Below the pieces are notes generated by a model that searched no databases, was not told the origin of the DNA, and was given only the letters and a program-made list of their open reading frames with translations. The position numbers were made by a program, and so were the translations under genes. Positions 46,216-54,608 of a stretch of DNA of 64,000 bases are shown here, piece by piece (the first letter of the stretch is position 1; the number at the start of each line of letters is the position of its first letter). Source of the stretch: Thermohahella caldifontis. GTDB taxonomy: Bacteria; Pseudomonadota; Gammaproteobacteria; Pseudomonadales; Oleiphilaceae. The stretch is from assembly GCF_041153465.1 (NCBI RefSeq), contig NZ_CP154858.1, positions 3,224,001-3,288,000 on the forward strand, in the 5' to 3' direction.

Positions 46216-47001
46216 ATGCAAGGCAAAGACACCGTTGAACCTGTAACCCGGCCGGCGGCAGGCAGTCGCCGGGGAAAACTGGTCACCCTGATAGCCAAGG
46301 GCACCGATACCACTCCGGCCATTATCCGGGAAATGTGGCGCCTGCGCTGCAGCTACCTGGATCTCAAGATTCCGGAAGCCGAAGACTGGGTGCGTTTTTC
46401 CGGCTATTGTCAGCGACCGGAAGTCACGCTGGTCAATTTCTTCGACATGGAGGGCAACCTGGCAGGCTTTTTCACCTTTGCCTACTACCCCATGGCGCAC
46501 GAAGGCCGGAAAGCGCTGATCATCCATGCCAAATACTACTACGTGCACCGGGAATGGCGCGGCCATCCGGCCTTCACGACTGCCGCCTGGAAACTCTTGC
46601 CCGGCATTCTGCGCCGGTACGGATTGCGCAGCATCTACTTCGCGGCGCTGACCTTTCCCACCAGTTTTGTCTCTCTGGCGCGCACTTTCGGCCGGGTGTA
46701 CACCATTCAGGAAACCACCACGCCGCCTTGGGAGCGTGCTGTCCTGAAGCAATTTGCCATGCTCAGCTATGGTGAGGAATTTGATGCCGAAGCCTGTGTG
46801 GCACGCCGTCAGAATGTGCCCCAAGGGGAGAACCGCCCTCAGCCCGAATCCATCCGCAAGCTGGTAGAGCGCTACGAGGCCCTCAATCCGGCGTGGCGTG
46901 AAGGCGTCTCCCTGCCCATCATGATGAAGCTGGATTTGCCTACCGTCTGGAGCACCCTGTCCACCAGCTTCCGGCGCATGCTGCGCAAGTTCGGCCGTTA
47001 G
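46216..47001 (+). CDS. hypothetical protein, possibly GNAT-like
   Basis: 261 residues, cytoplasmic. The central part (IIREMWRLRCSYLDLKIP; NLAGFFTFAYYP; ALIIHAKYYYVHREWRGHPA) has the order of strands and the post-strand R-x-x-G-like turn of acetyltransferases, but no clear acetyl-CoA motif. AGAGGAGG precedes the ATG. Divergent from the GlxA-like regulator, which may control it. Confidence 0.6.
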   Translation: MQGKDTVEPVTRPAAGSRRGKLVTLIAKGTDTTPAIIREMWRLRCSYLDLKIPEAEDWVRFSGYCQRPEVTLVNFFDMEGNLAGFFTFAYYPMAHEGRKALIIHAKYYYVHREWRGHPAFTTAAWKLLPGILRRYGLRSIYFAALTFPTSFVSLARTFGRVYTIQETTTPPWERAVLKQFAMLSYGEEFDAEACVARRQNVPQGENRPQPESIRKLVERYEALNPAWREGVSLPIMMKLDLPTVWSTLSTSFRRMLRKFGR

Positions 47002-47468
47002 CCAGCCGGCGCATCGCCGGCGTCCCTCGGTCGTGCCACGGCTGCCCCGTAGATTTCCAGAAACTCCGGGGGCTGTCGGCGCGGCTTGCCCGTACTCAAC
47101 TCGATACAGACCAGATCCCAGCGTCCCCGGAACACCACCGCCATGTCCGACTCACGGATAATCTGAAACCGGCGCATCATGCGGGTGGGTGCATTCTCTG
47201 CCAGCCAGGTTCCCACATGGAGCGCGTCGCCGGCAAAGGTGGCTCGCAAATAATCATACTCGCCGTGATGCACAGCCATAGCCCTGTCAAGCCGGTGATA
47301 ATCCGCCACACTCAGACCCAGCAACTGTGAGTGGGCCCAGGCCGCCGACTCGCACCAGTTGACGTAACGACCGTTATTGGTGTGATTGAGCTCGTCGAGA
47401 TCCTCTTCCGAAACCGTGACGCTCCAGATGAAGGGCGTCTCAACGGGCCACAGGCTGTCATCAATCAT
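46998..47468 (-). CDS. acyl-CoA thioesterase, YbgC/4HBT hotdog family
   Basis: 156 residues with the hotdog pattern: VSEEDLDELNHTNNGRYVNWCESAAW (the Asp/His-x-N region), then a long helix and two strand pairs. It would hydrolyse acyl-CoA. ATG 47468 has GGAGG upstream. It overlaps the 3' end of the convergent gene by 4 nt. Confidence 0.85.
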   Translation of the reverse strand: MIDDSLWPVETPFIWSVTVSEEDLDELNHTNNGRYVNWCESAAWAHSQLLGLSVADYHRLDRAMAVHHGEYDYLRATFAGDALHVGTWLAENAPTRMMRRFQIIRESDMAVVFRGRWDLVCIELSTGKPRRQPPEFLEIYGAAVARPRDAGDAPAG

Positions 47469-47518
47469 GTGTGCCTCCGGGTGCGACTGAAACCGCAGTA
47501 TAGCGTTATGGCCAGACA

Positions 47519-47545
47519 CAAAAAACCCGGCTGCATGAGCCGGGT
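47519..47545 (-). terminator. terminator of the small gene at 47568
   Basis: Eight-bp stem ACCCGGCT / AGCCGGGT with a 5-nt loop; on the minus strand it is followed by a T run. It lies 22 nt beyond the stop of the 70-residue gene. Confidence 0.85.
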
Positions 47546-47567
47546 CGCAAAGGGCCGAGACAACGCC

Positions 47568-47780
47568 TCAGCTCAACATGGCTTTGAGATCCTTGAGCAA
47601 GGCCCGGCTCAGGTCCTTGCGCTGATGTGCCTTGTCCACTGCCCGACTGTAGAAGCCAACCACCACATCACCCTGGCAGCAGACGCAGGTCTGCGCGCTG
47701 TTGGCCTTCTGGTTGACGAAAGCGTAGCGCTGCAGGAACTGGTTCAGCGTCTGATATCTGGTTCTTGTGTTATGCGTCAC
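47568..47780 (-). CDS. small hypothetical protein with Cys cluster
   Basis: 70 residues from a GTG at 47780; the start is uncertain because GGAG lies too near it. A TCVCCQGDVVVGFYSR segment is followed by a basic helical end (HQRKDLSRALLKDLKAML). The rho-independent terminator just downstream on the same strand supports expression. Family unknown; the Cys cluster might bind metal. Confidence 0.5.
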   Translation of the reverse strand: MTHNTRTRYQTLNQFLQRYAFVNQKANSAQTCVCCQGDVVVGFYSRAVDKAHQRKDLSRALLKDLKAMLS

Positions 47781-47831
47781 TCCATCTGCGGAAGCGACTT
47801 TACCATGAGCAGTCCAGCGGGTTGCTGCGGG

Positions 47832-48143
47832 TCAAGCGCCTAACAGGCGACGCGCGAGTACGGATTGCATGTCACGGCGTCCATCCGCAATCAGGTAAAT
47901 AATGACTTGGCTGCCTGCGACACGGCAGATCACGCGGTATGGTTTAAAGAGGGTCTGGCGATATTCTTTGATTCCAAGGCCGACCAGCTCCTTCGTATAG
48001 CGGCCGCACTCCGGGAATTTCGACAGACCCTCCACAACGGACATCAACTCATCCAACACATGGTTGGCGTTGGCGACGCAGTCGAATTCGGAGATGTAAT
48101 CATGGATGGCCTCCAGGTCCTGCTCCGCACCCTCGGTGAGCAA
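47832..48143 (-). CDS. RelE/ParE-family toxin
   Basis: 103 residues. LTEGAEQDLEAIHDYISEF, ELVGLGIKEYRQTLFKPYRVICRV and IIYLIADGRRDMQSVLARRLL fit the ParE/RelE toxin fold (mRNA interferase or gyrase poison). No ATG exists in frame before the conserved region; translation would need TTG at 48143. Thirty nt downstream of the antitoxin on the same strand. Confidence 0.82.
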   Translation of the reverse strand: MLTEGAEQDLEAIHDYISEFDCVANANHVLDELMSVVEGLSKFPECGRYTKELVGLGIKEYRQTLFKPYRVICRVAGSQVIIYLIADGRRDMQSVLARRLLGA

Positions 48144-48172
48144 GGCCCCAAACCTGGCAGATGTGCCTGCGA

Positions 48173-48448
48173 TCAGACTGAGGCTCGCTTGGCCCGCAAG
48201 CGGGCAACGACGTCGGCCACGGGTTTGACCTTGCCAGCGGCCACATCCTGATTGCCCAGCGCCAGGATTTTCAGCAAGGCCAGTGTTTCTTGCGTCTCCT
48301 CAAAAGAGGCGACGTCCTGCAGGACAGCCTTGGCTTCGCCGTTTTGGGTGATGACCATAGGTTCACGCTGCTCCGAGATGCGCGCCAAAACCTTGGCAGC
48401 GTTGGCCTTGAGATAACTGATCGGCTTGACTTGTGATGAGTAGCGCAT
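48173..48448 (-). CDS. Phd/YefM-family antitoxin
   Basis: 91 residues. MRYSSQVKPISYLKANAAKVLARI and PMVITQNGEAKAVLQDVASFEE are the Phd/YefM DNA-binding domain, and the C-terminal helix would cap the toxin. GGAG lies 8 nt upstream of ATG 48448. It should repress its own promoter, which carries two direct repeats (48478-48497). Confidence 0.88.
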   Translation of the reverse strand: MRYSSQVKPISYLKANAAKVLARISEQREPMVITQNGEAKAVLQDVASFEETQETLALLKILALGNQDVAAGKVKPVADVVARLRAKRASV

Positions 48449-48477
48449 GGTGGTGCTCCGGACTTTAATCAGACCAG

Positions 48478-48497
48478 TTATAGTCCTTTTATAGTCC
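48478..48497 (-). promoter_or_regulatory. direct-repeat operator of the toxin-antitoxin operon
   Basis: GGACTATAA occurs twice on the minus strand (48486-48478 and 48497-48489), 11 bp apart. The AT-rich repeats 30 nt upstream of the antitoxin start are likely both promoter and antitoxin-binding site. Confidence 0.55.
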
Positions 48498-48550
48498 GAT
48501 GGCAAAGTGTGGAGCAGGTCGACTTTTGGCAATTCGGCGCATGCCAGAAA

Positions 48551-48574
48551 AAGAAAACCGCTTAAAATCAGCGG
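48551..48574 (-). terminator. terminator of ssrA
   Basis: Stem CCGCT / AGCGG with a 7-nt AT-rich loop, followed on the minus strand by TTTTCTTTTT. It lies about 18 nt beyond the CCA end of tmRNA. Confidence 0.75.
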
Positions 48575-48591
48575 CTTACGTTGCATAAATT

Positions 48592-48948
48592 TGGTGGAGG
48601 CGGCGGGAATCGAACCCGCGTCCGCCAGTCCTCTGCCTTTGGCTCTACATGCTTAGTACCTTCTACTGGGTTAACGCTTTACCGCCCGAAGGCCAGGGTG
48701 TAAAGCGCGAGTCCCTTTAAGGTTTCGCCCAATTGCCTCGGGACAAGACGCTCAGGCTAGCTTGTTCTGTTTGACACCCAGTTCCGCGCTACAAGCAACT
48801 TGGAGTGGGTGCTGGCTGGGATTAAGCAGCCAGTGCGTAGTTTTCGTCGTTTGCGACTATTTTTTTGCAGCTTTGGATTAACGAGACTCGCTGCCGTCTC
48901 GGCATGCACCTCAGGGTTCGTAACCGGCGTCGAAACCAGGTCGCCCCC
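48592..48948 (-). ncRNA. ssrA: tmRNA
   Basis: 357 nt. The 5' GGGGGCG pairs with CGCCTCC before the 3' ACCA to form the tRNA-like acceptor stem, and the T-arm GGTTCGATTCCCGCC is present. The tag-coding frame (48854 to 48822) reads ANDENYALAA followed by TAA, the usual gammaproteobacterial tag. It rescues stalled ribosomes with SmpB, encoded about 3 kb away. The IS copy at 49000 lies just upstream of its promoter. Confidence 0.97.
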
Positions 48949-48960
48949 GTATCTTTTCAG

Positions 48961-48987
48961 ATATGGGCCATCATAGCAGTTTTCAAG
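48961..48987 (-). promoter_or_regulatory. ssrA promoter, heat-shock-like
   Basis: On the minus strand CTTGAAA (48987-48981) is followed after 13 nt by CCCATAT (to 48961), 12 nt before the tmRNA 5' end. The boxes resemble the RpoH consensus CTTGAAA / CCCCATnT and the grpE promoter of this window. TTGAAA-17-TATCTG would also serve sigma70. Confidence 0.6.
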
Positions 48988-48989
48988 AG

Positions 48990-48999
48990 CCAGTGAAAC
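48990..48999 (+). repeat. target-site duplication, IS copy 1 (left; right copy 50420-50429)
   Basis: CCAGTGAAAC borders the element on both sides (48990-48999 and 50420-50429), so the insertion duplicated 10 bp. The element lies between the wax synthase gene and the ssrA promoter and interrupts neither. Confidence 0.95.
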
Positions 49000-50419
49000 C
49001 TGGCGTCTCCCCATTTTTACCCCGGCCCCGTGGCGAGAGAACCATTTCGGGCAAACAAGTCATCAATCAGACTTCGTGTTTTTCGTTTGCGCCAAAGTGG
49101 CCAGAACAGCATCCGTGCACCTCTGAACAGGTTCTGCCATCCCTTGAGCAGGCTGTAGAACGGGAACTTAAGCGCCTTGTCCGGCTTTTGACGGCGTGAA
49201 CTTCTGATCAGACAGCTATCCCGGTCCTGCCAGACGGCAAGCAGTCCCCAGGCCAGACTCGCCAGCGCAACCAGATTCTGAAGTGTGGTGAAGCGCCGTG
49301 CCGGTACAGACTCCAGCGCAAAGCCCTGCTTGGTAAAGCGGTAGCCTTCCTCGCAGGCCCAGCGGTCCATGTAGGCATGTATCATGCGCTCTCCCTGTCG
49401 CCTTCCGCGCACCGGACGCGTGGTAACCAGCACCAGAGGTTCCGGGCGGTCATGGCGGACGACAATCATCCACAAGAGCCTGTCCGGATGCTCTCGCAGC
49501 ATCACCCGGGTGATACCGAACCTGACGCGGGGGTCTCCCCGTCTGAGTTGCCCCTGATGCTTCAGCGGCAGTTCACGGGCAATCTGCTGCGCTGTTTTAT
49601 GACGGTCCCGCCAGCACCAGTAGCGCTGATTGGCCGCTCTGACCAGCACCTGCCGTTCACACCGGATCCAGGCATCCCACAGGATTCCCCGGTCGCCTCC
49701 CCGGTCTATCACCCAGAGCAGATCCTTCCGAATATGCCGGCTCACTTCATCCATCACCGAGAGAATGTCATGGTTCTCGCTTCTGAATGCCGTGCGCTGC
49801 GGGGTGTTCAGGCGGGTCAGCAACGGCAGCGTCTTCCCGCGCCGGATATCCCGTGCCACCACAGTCATCAGCGGATATCCGCCGACAATTTCTCCGGTAT
49901 CGCCGTCCCTGACGCGGCCCCGCCATTCACTTTTCGGTGCGCCGTCACGGTTCAGATCGCCCGGATCAATGGCCAGGATCATGTCCTGCGTGACGTGCCG
50001 GCTGACGAGCGCAAGCTGCACCTGCTCTGCGGCCCAGGCCACTTCACTGTGTCCGGCCAGCATGCGGGAAATGCGCTTCTGGGTATGGTGCAGTCTGCAT
50101 GGCTCATTGAGTGTGCGGGCAATCTCTGCCTGCGTGAGGGAACCGGAAGTGAGGATGCCGAAAGTGACCTCTGCCATGAGCTTTCGCACAGGCCGTGTGA
50201 TCTGTTCAGGTGTCTGGTCAATCAGGCTGCAGAGGCGGGCTTTCCATTTTGTCCGATCTGTGGCATGGTAAGGCATCGGGGTTTTTCTTTGGGTTCAGTG
50301 ACTTATAGGCAATCACATTGTACCTGGAGGGAAACCCCGATTCCGTTACCACATCACGTTTTTCCCTTTAAAGTCAAAAGGTTGAATGGCGCCTTCTGAA
50401 AAAAATGGGGAGACGCCAG
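49000..50419 (-). mobile_element. IS4-family insertion sequence, copy 1 (1420 bp)
   Basis: Ends are perfect 19-bp inverted repeats CTGGCGTCTCCCCATTTTT, flanked by a 10-bp duplication. One transposase gene fills the element. The transposase reads toward ssrA. Confidence 0.95.
49017..50276 (-). CDS. IS4-family transposase, copy 1
   Basis: 419 residues. DDE catalysis: first Asp in LAIDPGDLNRDG, second in LLWVIDRGGDRG, and the IS4 signature Y-x2-R-x3-E-x6-K in YMDRWACEEGYRFTK. Intact in this copy. It differs from copy 2 at a few residues (for example IDQT/IDQA, LALV/LAHV), so the copies have diverged slightly. Confidence 0.95.
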   Translation of the reverse strand: MPYHATDRTKWKARLCSLIDQTPEQITRPVRKLMAEVTFGILTSGSLTQAEIARTLNEPCRLHHTQKRISRMLAGHSEVAWAAEQVQLALVSRHVTQDMILAIDPGDLNRDGAPKSEWRGRVRDGDTGEIVGGYPLMTVVARDIRRGKTLPLLTRLNTPQRTAFRSENHDILSVMDEVSRHIRKDLLWVIDRGGDRGILWDAWIRCERQVLVRAANQRYWCWRDRHKTAQQIARELPLKHQGQLRRGDPRVRFGITRVMLREHPDRLLWMIVVRHDRPEPLVLVTTRPVRGRRQGERMIHAYMDRWACEEGYRFTKQGFALESVPARRFTTLQNLVALASLAWGLLAVWQDRDSCLIRSSRRQKPDKALKFPFYSLLKGWQNLFRGARMLFWPLWRKRKTRSLIDDLFARNGSLATGPG

Positions 50420-50438
50420 CCAGTGAAACGCCATAAAT

Positions 50439-51824
50439 TTATGGCCGGCCGTGTGTCAGTCTGTCCAGCTCGAAAAAACAGGTCTCGAAGTGGCCCACGA
50501 GCCGGTCGGGGTGCGGCACCAGATTGCGGTCGGCAATGCAGCCGAACAGCACCTGCCCGTCGTAGGTCAGGATGGAAAGTCCCAGACCCACCTCGCCGGA
50601 CTGGGGCACCCAGAACAACGGATGCCGCAGCCGGCTGCCGGCCAGATACAGCGGTTTCTGCGGTCCCGGCACATTGGACATGACCAGCGATGCATTCTTG
50701 CTCAGCACTTCCAGCGCCGTCTGCTCCAGAATGGCCGGGCCGCGGCCGAGTGCACCGAGGAGCCCGTAAAAGAGCTGGGCCTGGAAGGAGCGCTTGAGTT
50801 CGCACATGGCGTTGTGCACCTGCTCGAACCGGGTCATCGGATCCTGCTGGCCCACGGGCAACGGCACCATCACCAGTCCGAACTGATTGCCCAGTTCGCG
50901 CACGGGCTTGTCCAGCGGCCGCAGATTGACCGGCACCGCAGCATGAAGTACCGCATGGGTCACGTCCTCACCGGTTTCGATGAGATAACGCCTCAGCGCG
51001 CCGGCCGCGCACGTCAGCAGGACATCATTGATGGTGGCATTGAGGCGCTTGCCGGTGGCCTTGACATCGGTCAGTGCCAGCGGCGGAGCCCAGCTGACCT
51101 GTTTCAGGCCGGTCAGGGGACGCTTGAGCCGGGTTTTCGGGTCGGCAGGCATGGCGGCGATGCGGGCCAGTTCGCTGCCCAGAGCCAGCCCGTCCTGAGC
51201 CAGTTCCAGCAGATGTCCCGGGTGCTCCAGGATGCGGCGGCTTTCTTCAAGAACTTCCTGTCCGATGTGGAAGGTTTCCTCCACCAGCTTGCGGGCTGGT
51301 TCCCACCAGGCATGAGAGGGCCTGACGGTGCGATCCGGTTGGGCAGGGCGGTGGTCTGGGTGGTCATCCGTCAGCGAAAGCAGCACCCGCACCAGCGCTA
51401 TCCCGTCGGCAATGCAGTGGTGAACGCGCACGATGACAACGGACCCGCCGTCAAACTGTTCGACCACATGCACCTGCCAGAGCGGGTGTGTGCGATCCAG
51501 TGGCGTGGACATCAGATCCGAGGCCAGGGCCTTGAGCGCATGAACATCGCCGGGGGAGGGCAGGTTGACGCAGTGAACGTGGCGATCCAGATGAAACCAG
51601 GGATCTTCTTCCCAGAAGACCTGAGTGCCGTTATCCACCACGCGCTGGCGAAAGCGGTCGAAGGTCAGCAGGCGTTCGTTGAGTACCGTCCGGAACCGGT
51701 CCATGTCCAGCGGATCGTCCAGTACCAGTACGCCGCCGATCATCATGAGGTTGGCCGGTGACTCCATGCGCAGCCAGGCAATATCCACTGGCGCCATGGG
51801 CTGGCGTTTGCCGTTCTGGTTCAT
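50439..51824 (-). CDS. wax ester synthase / acyl-CoA:diacylglycerol acyltransferase
   Basis: 461 residues. The catalytic HHCIADG (HHxxxDG, about 135-141) and the start PMAPVDIAWLRMESPANLMMIGG are those of WS/DGAT enzymes, which make storage wax esters and triacylglycerols from acyl-CoA. C-terminal MSNVPGPQKPLYLAGSRL is also conserved. Start 51824 has GAGGG upstream. Its TAA lies in a 16-bp palindrome (50430-50445), just beyond IS copy 1. Supports a lipid-storing lifestyle. Confidence 0.92.
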   Translation of the reverse strand: MNQNGKRQPMAPVDIAWLRMESPANLMMIGGVLVLDDPLDMDRFRTVLNERLLTFDRFRQRVVDNGTQVFWEEDPWFHLDRHVHCVNLPSPGDVHALKALASDLMSTPLDRTHPLWQVHVVEQFDGGSVVIVRVHHCIADGIALVRVLLSLTDDHPDHRPAQPDRTVRPSHAWWEPARKLVEETFHIGQEVLEESRRILEHPGHLLELAQDGLALGSELARIAAMPADPKTRLKRPLTGLKQVSWAPPLALTDVKATGKRLNATINDVLLTCAAGALRRYLIETGEDVTHAVLHAAVPVNLRPLDKPVRELGNQFGLVMVPLPVGQQDPMTRFEQVHNAMCELKRSFQAQLFYGLLGALGRGPAILEQTALEVLSKNASLVMSNVPGPQKPLYLAGSRLRHPLFWVPQSGEVGLGLSILTYDGQVLFGCIADRNLVPHPDRLVGHFETCFFELDRLTHGRP

Positions 51825-51895
51825 CCTGTCACCCTCTGTTCTTGTTGTTATCCAGGGCAACAGTGTAACGCCAAAAACCCCTTTCAGGCTATGGG

Positions 51896-52378
51896 TTATT
51901 TGTTGGCGTACTCGCGCACCAGACGGGCTTTCTGGCGATTCCAGTCACGTTCCTTCTCGGTGGCGCGCTTGTCGTATTCCTTCTTGCCGCGCACCAGGGC
52001 GATCTCGCACTTGACGCGGTTGTTCTTCCAGTACAGTGCCAGCGGCACGACAGTCAGGCCCTGCTGTGCCACCTTGCCCATCAGGCGTTCGATCTCCCGC
52101 TTGTGCAGGAGCAGCTTGCGCGTGCGTGTGGGGTCGGCCACCACGTGGGTGGACACTTCCTTAAGTGGTGTGATGTGGGCGCCCAGAAGCCAGGCTTCAC
52201 CATCCTTCAGAAGAACATAACTGTCCACCAGCTGGCACTTGCCCGCCCGCAGGGACTTCACTTCCCATCCGGTGAGTACCATGCCGGCTTCGAACTTCTC
52301 GAGAATTTCGAACTCGTGCCTTGCCTTCTTGTTGAGGGCTATGGTATTTGAGCCGGGTGTCTTTTTCGGTTTGGCCAT
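51896..52378 (-). CDS. smpB: SsrA-binding protein SmpB
   Basis: 160 residues. IALNKKARHEFEILEKFEAG, GWEVKSLRAGKCQLVDSYV and the basic C-terminal tail (KKEYDKRATEKERDWNRQKA) are diagnostic. It brings tmRNA to stalled ribosomes; the ssrA gene is on the same strand about 3 kb downstream, beyond the wax synthase. Confidence 0.97.
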   Translation of the reverse strand: MAKPKKTPGSNTIALNKKARHEFEILEKFEAGMVLTGWEVKSLRAGKCQLVDSYVLLKDGEAWLLGAHITPLKEVSTHVVADPTRTRKLLLHKREIERLMGKVAQQGLTVVPLALYWKNNRVKCEIALVRGKKEYDKRATEKERDWNRQKARLVREYANK

Positions 52379-52458
52379 GTATCCTTCCCAATGATATCTG
52401 GCGCCTATTGTACCTGCACGGCGCCAGTGGGGAAGAATAAATTTGAACAGGAGAGCAG

Positions 52459-53886
52459 ATGGCGCGTTTCATTCCGCCGGCTTCTGCGCTGGCGGAGCAG
52501 AGTGCCGGGCAGCGCTTCGGGCTGGTGGCGCTGGGCATTCTCATGACCTGGGGCATCGCCGACGTCTGGCGGACCCCCATGCTGGTGGCCGATCAGGGCG
52601 GGCTGGGCTTCTTTTTGCTGTACATGAGCCTGGTGGGCATCATGGCCATGCCGGCGGTCGCAGCAGGGCTGTCTGTCGGGCGCGCTCACATGCTGCCCGC
52701 GCCTCAGAGTCTGTCCATGGCGCTTACCGGCAGGGTTCAGTCGTTTTACTGGCTGGGCCTGCTGATGTTTGTCTGCCTGCTGACGCTTGCGGTGATCTAT
52801 CTGGTTGTGGGTAGCCGGGTACTTGCGTATGCCTGGTGGGCCGCAACCGGCCAGCTGAATGTGTCGGGACCGGACACGGCCGCTGCGGCGCTGTCACGGC
52901 TGTTGCCCGAAGTCTGGCCCCAGTTGGGCTGGCTGGCGCTGCTCAGTCTGACGCTCTGGCTCATCTCCTCGCGTCAGCGGCGTGATGTCATGCGTGCGAC
53001 GGGTCTGCTCGTGTTCCTGCTGCTGATTCTCATGGGGGTGATGGGTGTGGGGATATGGAAGTATGCCGACCCCGCCGGGGGCATTGCCGTGCTGCTGGCC
53101 CGCGAGGCGACCCGCGTGACACCCGCCATGTTTGCACTGGCCGGTGAGCAGGCGTTGCTGGCACTGGGTGCCGGGGTTGCTGTCTTTGTCACCGTGGGGG
53201 CCTACAGCCGGCGGCGGTTTCCGGTGGGGCGCGCCCTGCTGACCTGGACGCTTGCCGACGGTCTGCTGATTCTTCTGGCGGGGGTGCTGGTGCTGTCCCT
53301 GGCCTTTGCTGAAGGCATGATGCCGGAGGTGGGCGGGAGACTGGTCTTCGCCCAGATTCCCTATTTTCTGTCTTCCTTTCCTCTGGGCAGCTTCTATACG
53401 GTAGTCGTTTACATCTGGCTGGTACTGCTGGTGCTGGGTTCCCTGCTGGCGCTCTGTGAGCCTTTGGTGTACTGGATCGAGCATGGGGGGATTTCGCGGC
53501 GTGTGGCGGCATTGGTGGTGCAGGCGCTGGTCTGGGTGCTGGCGGTGGCCTGGCTCAATTGGGAGGTTCATGCGCCGGAGACGGTGGCGCTGGCGACGCG
53601 GGCCTTTTCCTATCTGATCCTGCCGTTGCCCATGTTGTGCCTGACCGGCATGGTGGGCTACTTCAGGGGTTATCCGCAGTTCTGTCAGGGGCTGGGCTGG
53701 CCCATGTCGGCCTGGAAATCCCGGCTGCTGTGGCGCATGCTGCGCTACCTTTCCTTTCCGCTGATGGTTATCATACTCGGCCTGATGATTCTGCGCTGGA
53801 ACAGTGCGCCCTGCTGGCTGGACACCAACCAGGTAGCGGCCTGCGCACAGGACGGCGCGTCTGCAATGCACAAGGCCGGGGAGTAA
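52459..53886 (+). CDS. neurotransmitter:sodium symporter (NSS) family transporter
   Basis: 475 residues, about 11-12 spans. GIADVWRTPMLVADQGGLGFF corresponds to the TM1 NSS motif GLGNIWRFPY...NGGGAF, and the central FAEGMMPEVGG region to TM5-6. It probably imports an amino acid or osmolyte with sodium. It is divergent from smpB and runs into ratA, 2 nt downstream. Confidence 0.85.
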   Translation: MARFIPPASALAEQSAGQRFGLVALGILMTWGIADVWRTPMLVADQGGLGFFLLYMSLVGIMAMPAVAAGLSVGRAHMLPAPQSLSMALTGRVQSFYWLGLLMFVCLLTLAVIYLVVGSRVLAYAWWAATGQLNVSGPDTAAAALSRLLPEVWPQLGWLALLSLTLWLISSRQRRDVMRATGLLVFLLLILMGVMGVGIWKYADPAGGIAVLLAREATRVTPAMFALAGEQALLALGAGVAVFVTVGAYSRRRFPVGRALLTWTLADGLLILLAGVLVLSLAFAEGMMPEVGGRLVFAQIPYFLSSFPLGSFYTVVVYIWLVLLVLGSLLALCEPLVYWIEHGGISRRVAALVVQALVWVLAVAWLNWEVHAPETVALATRAFSYLILPLPMLCLTGMVGYFRGYPQFCQGLGWPMSAWKSRLLWRMLRYLSFPLMVIILGLMILRWNSAPCWLDTNQVAACAQDGASAMHKAGE

Positions 53887-53888
53887 TC

Positions 53889-54319
53889 GTGCCAGACGTA
53901 CAGCGAAGCGCACTTGTCATGTATTCCGCACGCCAGATGTTTGATCTGGTCAATGACGTGGCGCGGTATCCGGAATTCCTCCCGTGGTGTGGCGGCACCC
54001 GGATTCTGGAGAGCAAGCCCGACGAAATGCTGGCCAGCATCGAGGTGGCCAAGGGGGGCTGCGACAGCGCTTTACCACCCGTAACCGGCTGGCCGAGCCG
54101 GAGCGGATCGACATGCACCTGGTGGATGGCCCCTTTCGCTATCTTCATGGCTGCTGGCATTTCCGGGCGCTGGATGTCAACGCCTGCAAGGTCGAGCTGG
54201 TGCTCAGTTTTGAAATGAACACGGCACTTGCCGGCGTGACCATGGGGCCGGTGTTCAACCAGGCTGCGAACACCATGGTGGATGCGTTTGTAAAACGGGC
54301 AAAGGTGATTTATGGGTGA
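53889..54319 (+). CDS. ratA: RatA-like START-domain protein (frameshifted in this sequence)
   Basis: Two frames together make a 143-residue RatA/PasT protein: residues from GTG 53889 to AKGG (YSARQMFDLVNDVARYPEFL) and then LRQRFTTRNRLAEPERIDMH to the stop at 54319 (LVDGPFRYLHGCW, GPVFNQAANTMVDAFVKRAK). One extra G in the G6 run 54053-54058 restores the whole family sequence. As ratA is conserved and near-ubiquitous here, a sequencing error is the likelier cause. RatA binds 50S subunits in E. coli; ligand-binding in other START proteins (coenzyme Q). Confidence 0.88.
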
Positions 54320-54608
54320 TGCACGGATCCGGGTGGAAGTGGCGTATGCGCTGCCCGAAAAACAGAAAGTGATCAGCCTGCAGGTGCCGGCAGGTACCAC
54401 GGCCTACGAGGCGGTGGTGCGCTCGGGCATTCGCGAGTATTTTCCCGAGATTGATCCCTCAACCGCAAAGATGGGCATTTTCGGCAAGGCCATTTCCAAC
54501 CCGGACACGCACGTCCTGCGTGATGGTGACCGGGTGGAGATCTATCGTCCCCTCAAGGTTGATCCCAAGCAGGCCCGGATGAACCGCGCCAAAAAGAAAG
54601 CTGGCTGA
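54312..54608 (+). CDS. ratB: RnfH family protein (RatB)
   Basis: 98 residues with a ubiquitin-like fold: VEVAYALPEKQKVISLQV, GIFGKAISNPDTHVLRDGDRVE and YRPLKVDPKQARMNRAKK. Role unclear; the ratA-ratB pair is standard in gammaproteobacteria. Its ATG overlaps the end of ratA by 8 nt. Confidence 0.93.
   Translation: MGDARIRVEVAYALPEKQKVISLQVPAGTTAYEAVVRSGIREYFPEIDPSTAKMGIFGKAISNPDTHVLRDGDRVEIYRPLKVDPKQARMNRAKKKAG

Noticed and set aside
49377..50399. A 340-residue plus-strand frame present in all three IS copies
   Set aside because: It is antisense to the transposase and kept only because the copies are nearly identical; no start site or domain supports it.
53559..53888. Plus-strand frame extending ratA upstream into the transporter gene
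   Set aside because: The same bases encode the C-terminal part of the NSS transporter; the family start of RatA is GTG 53889.
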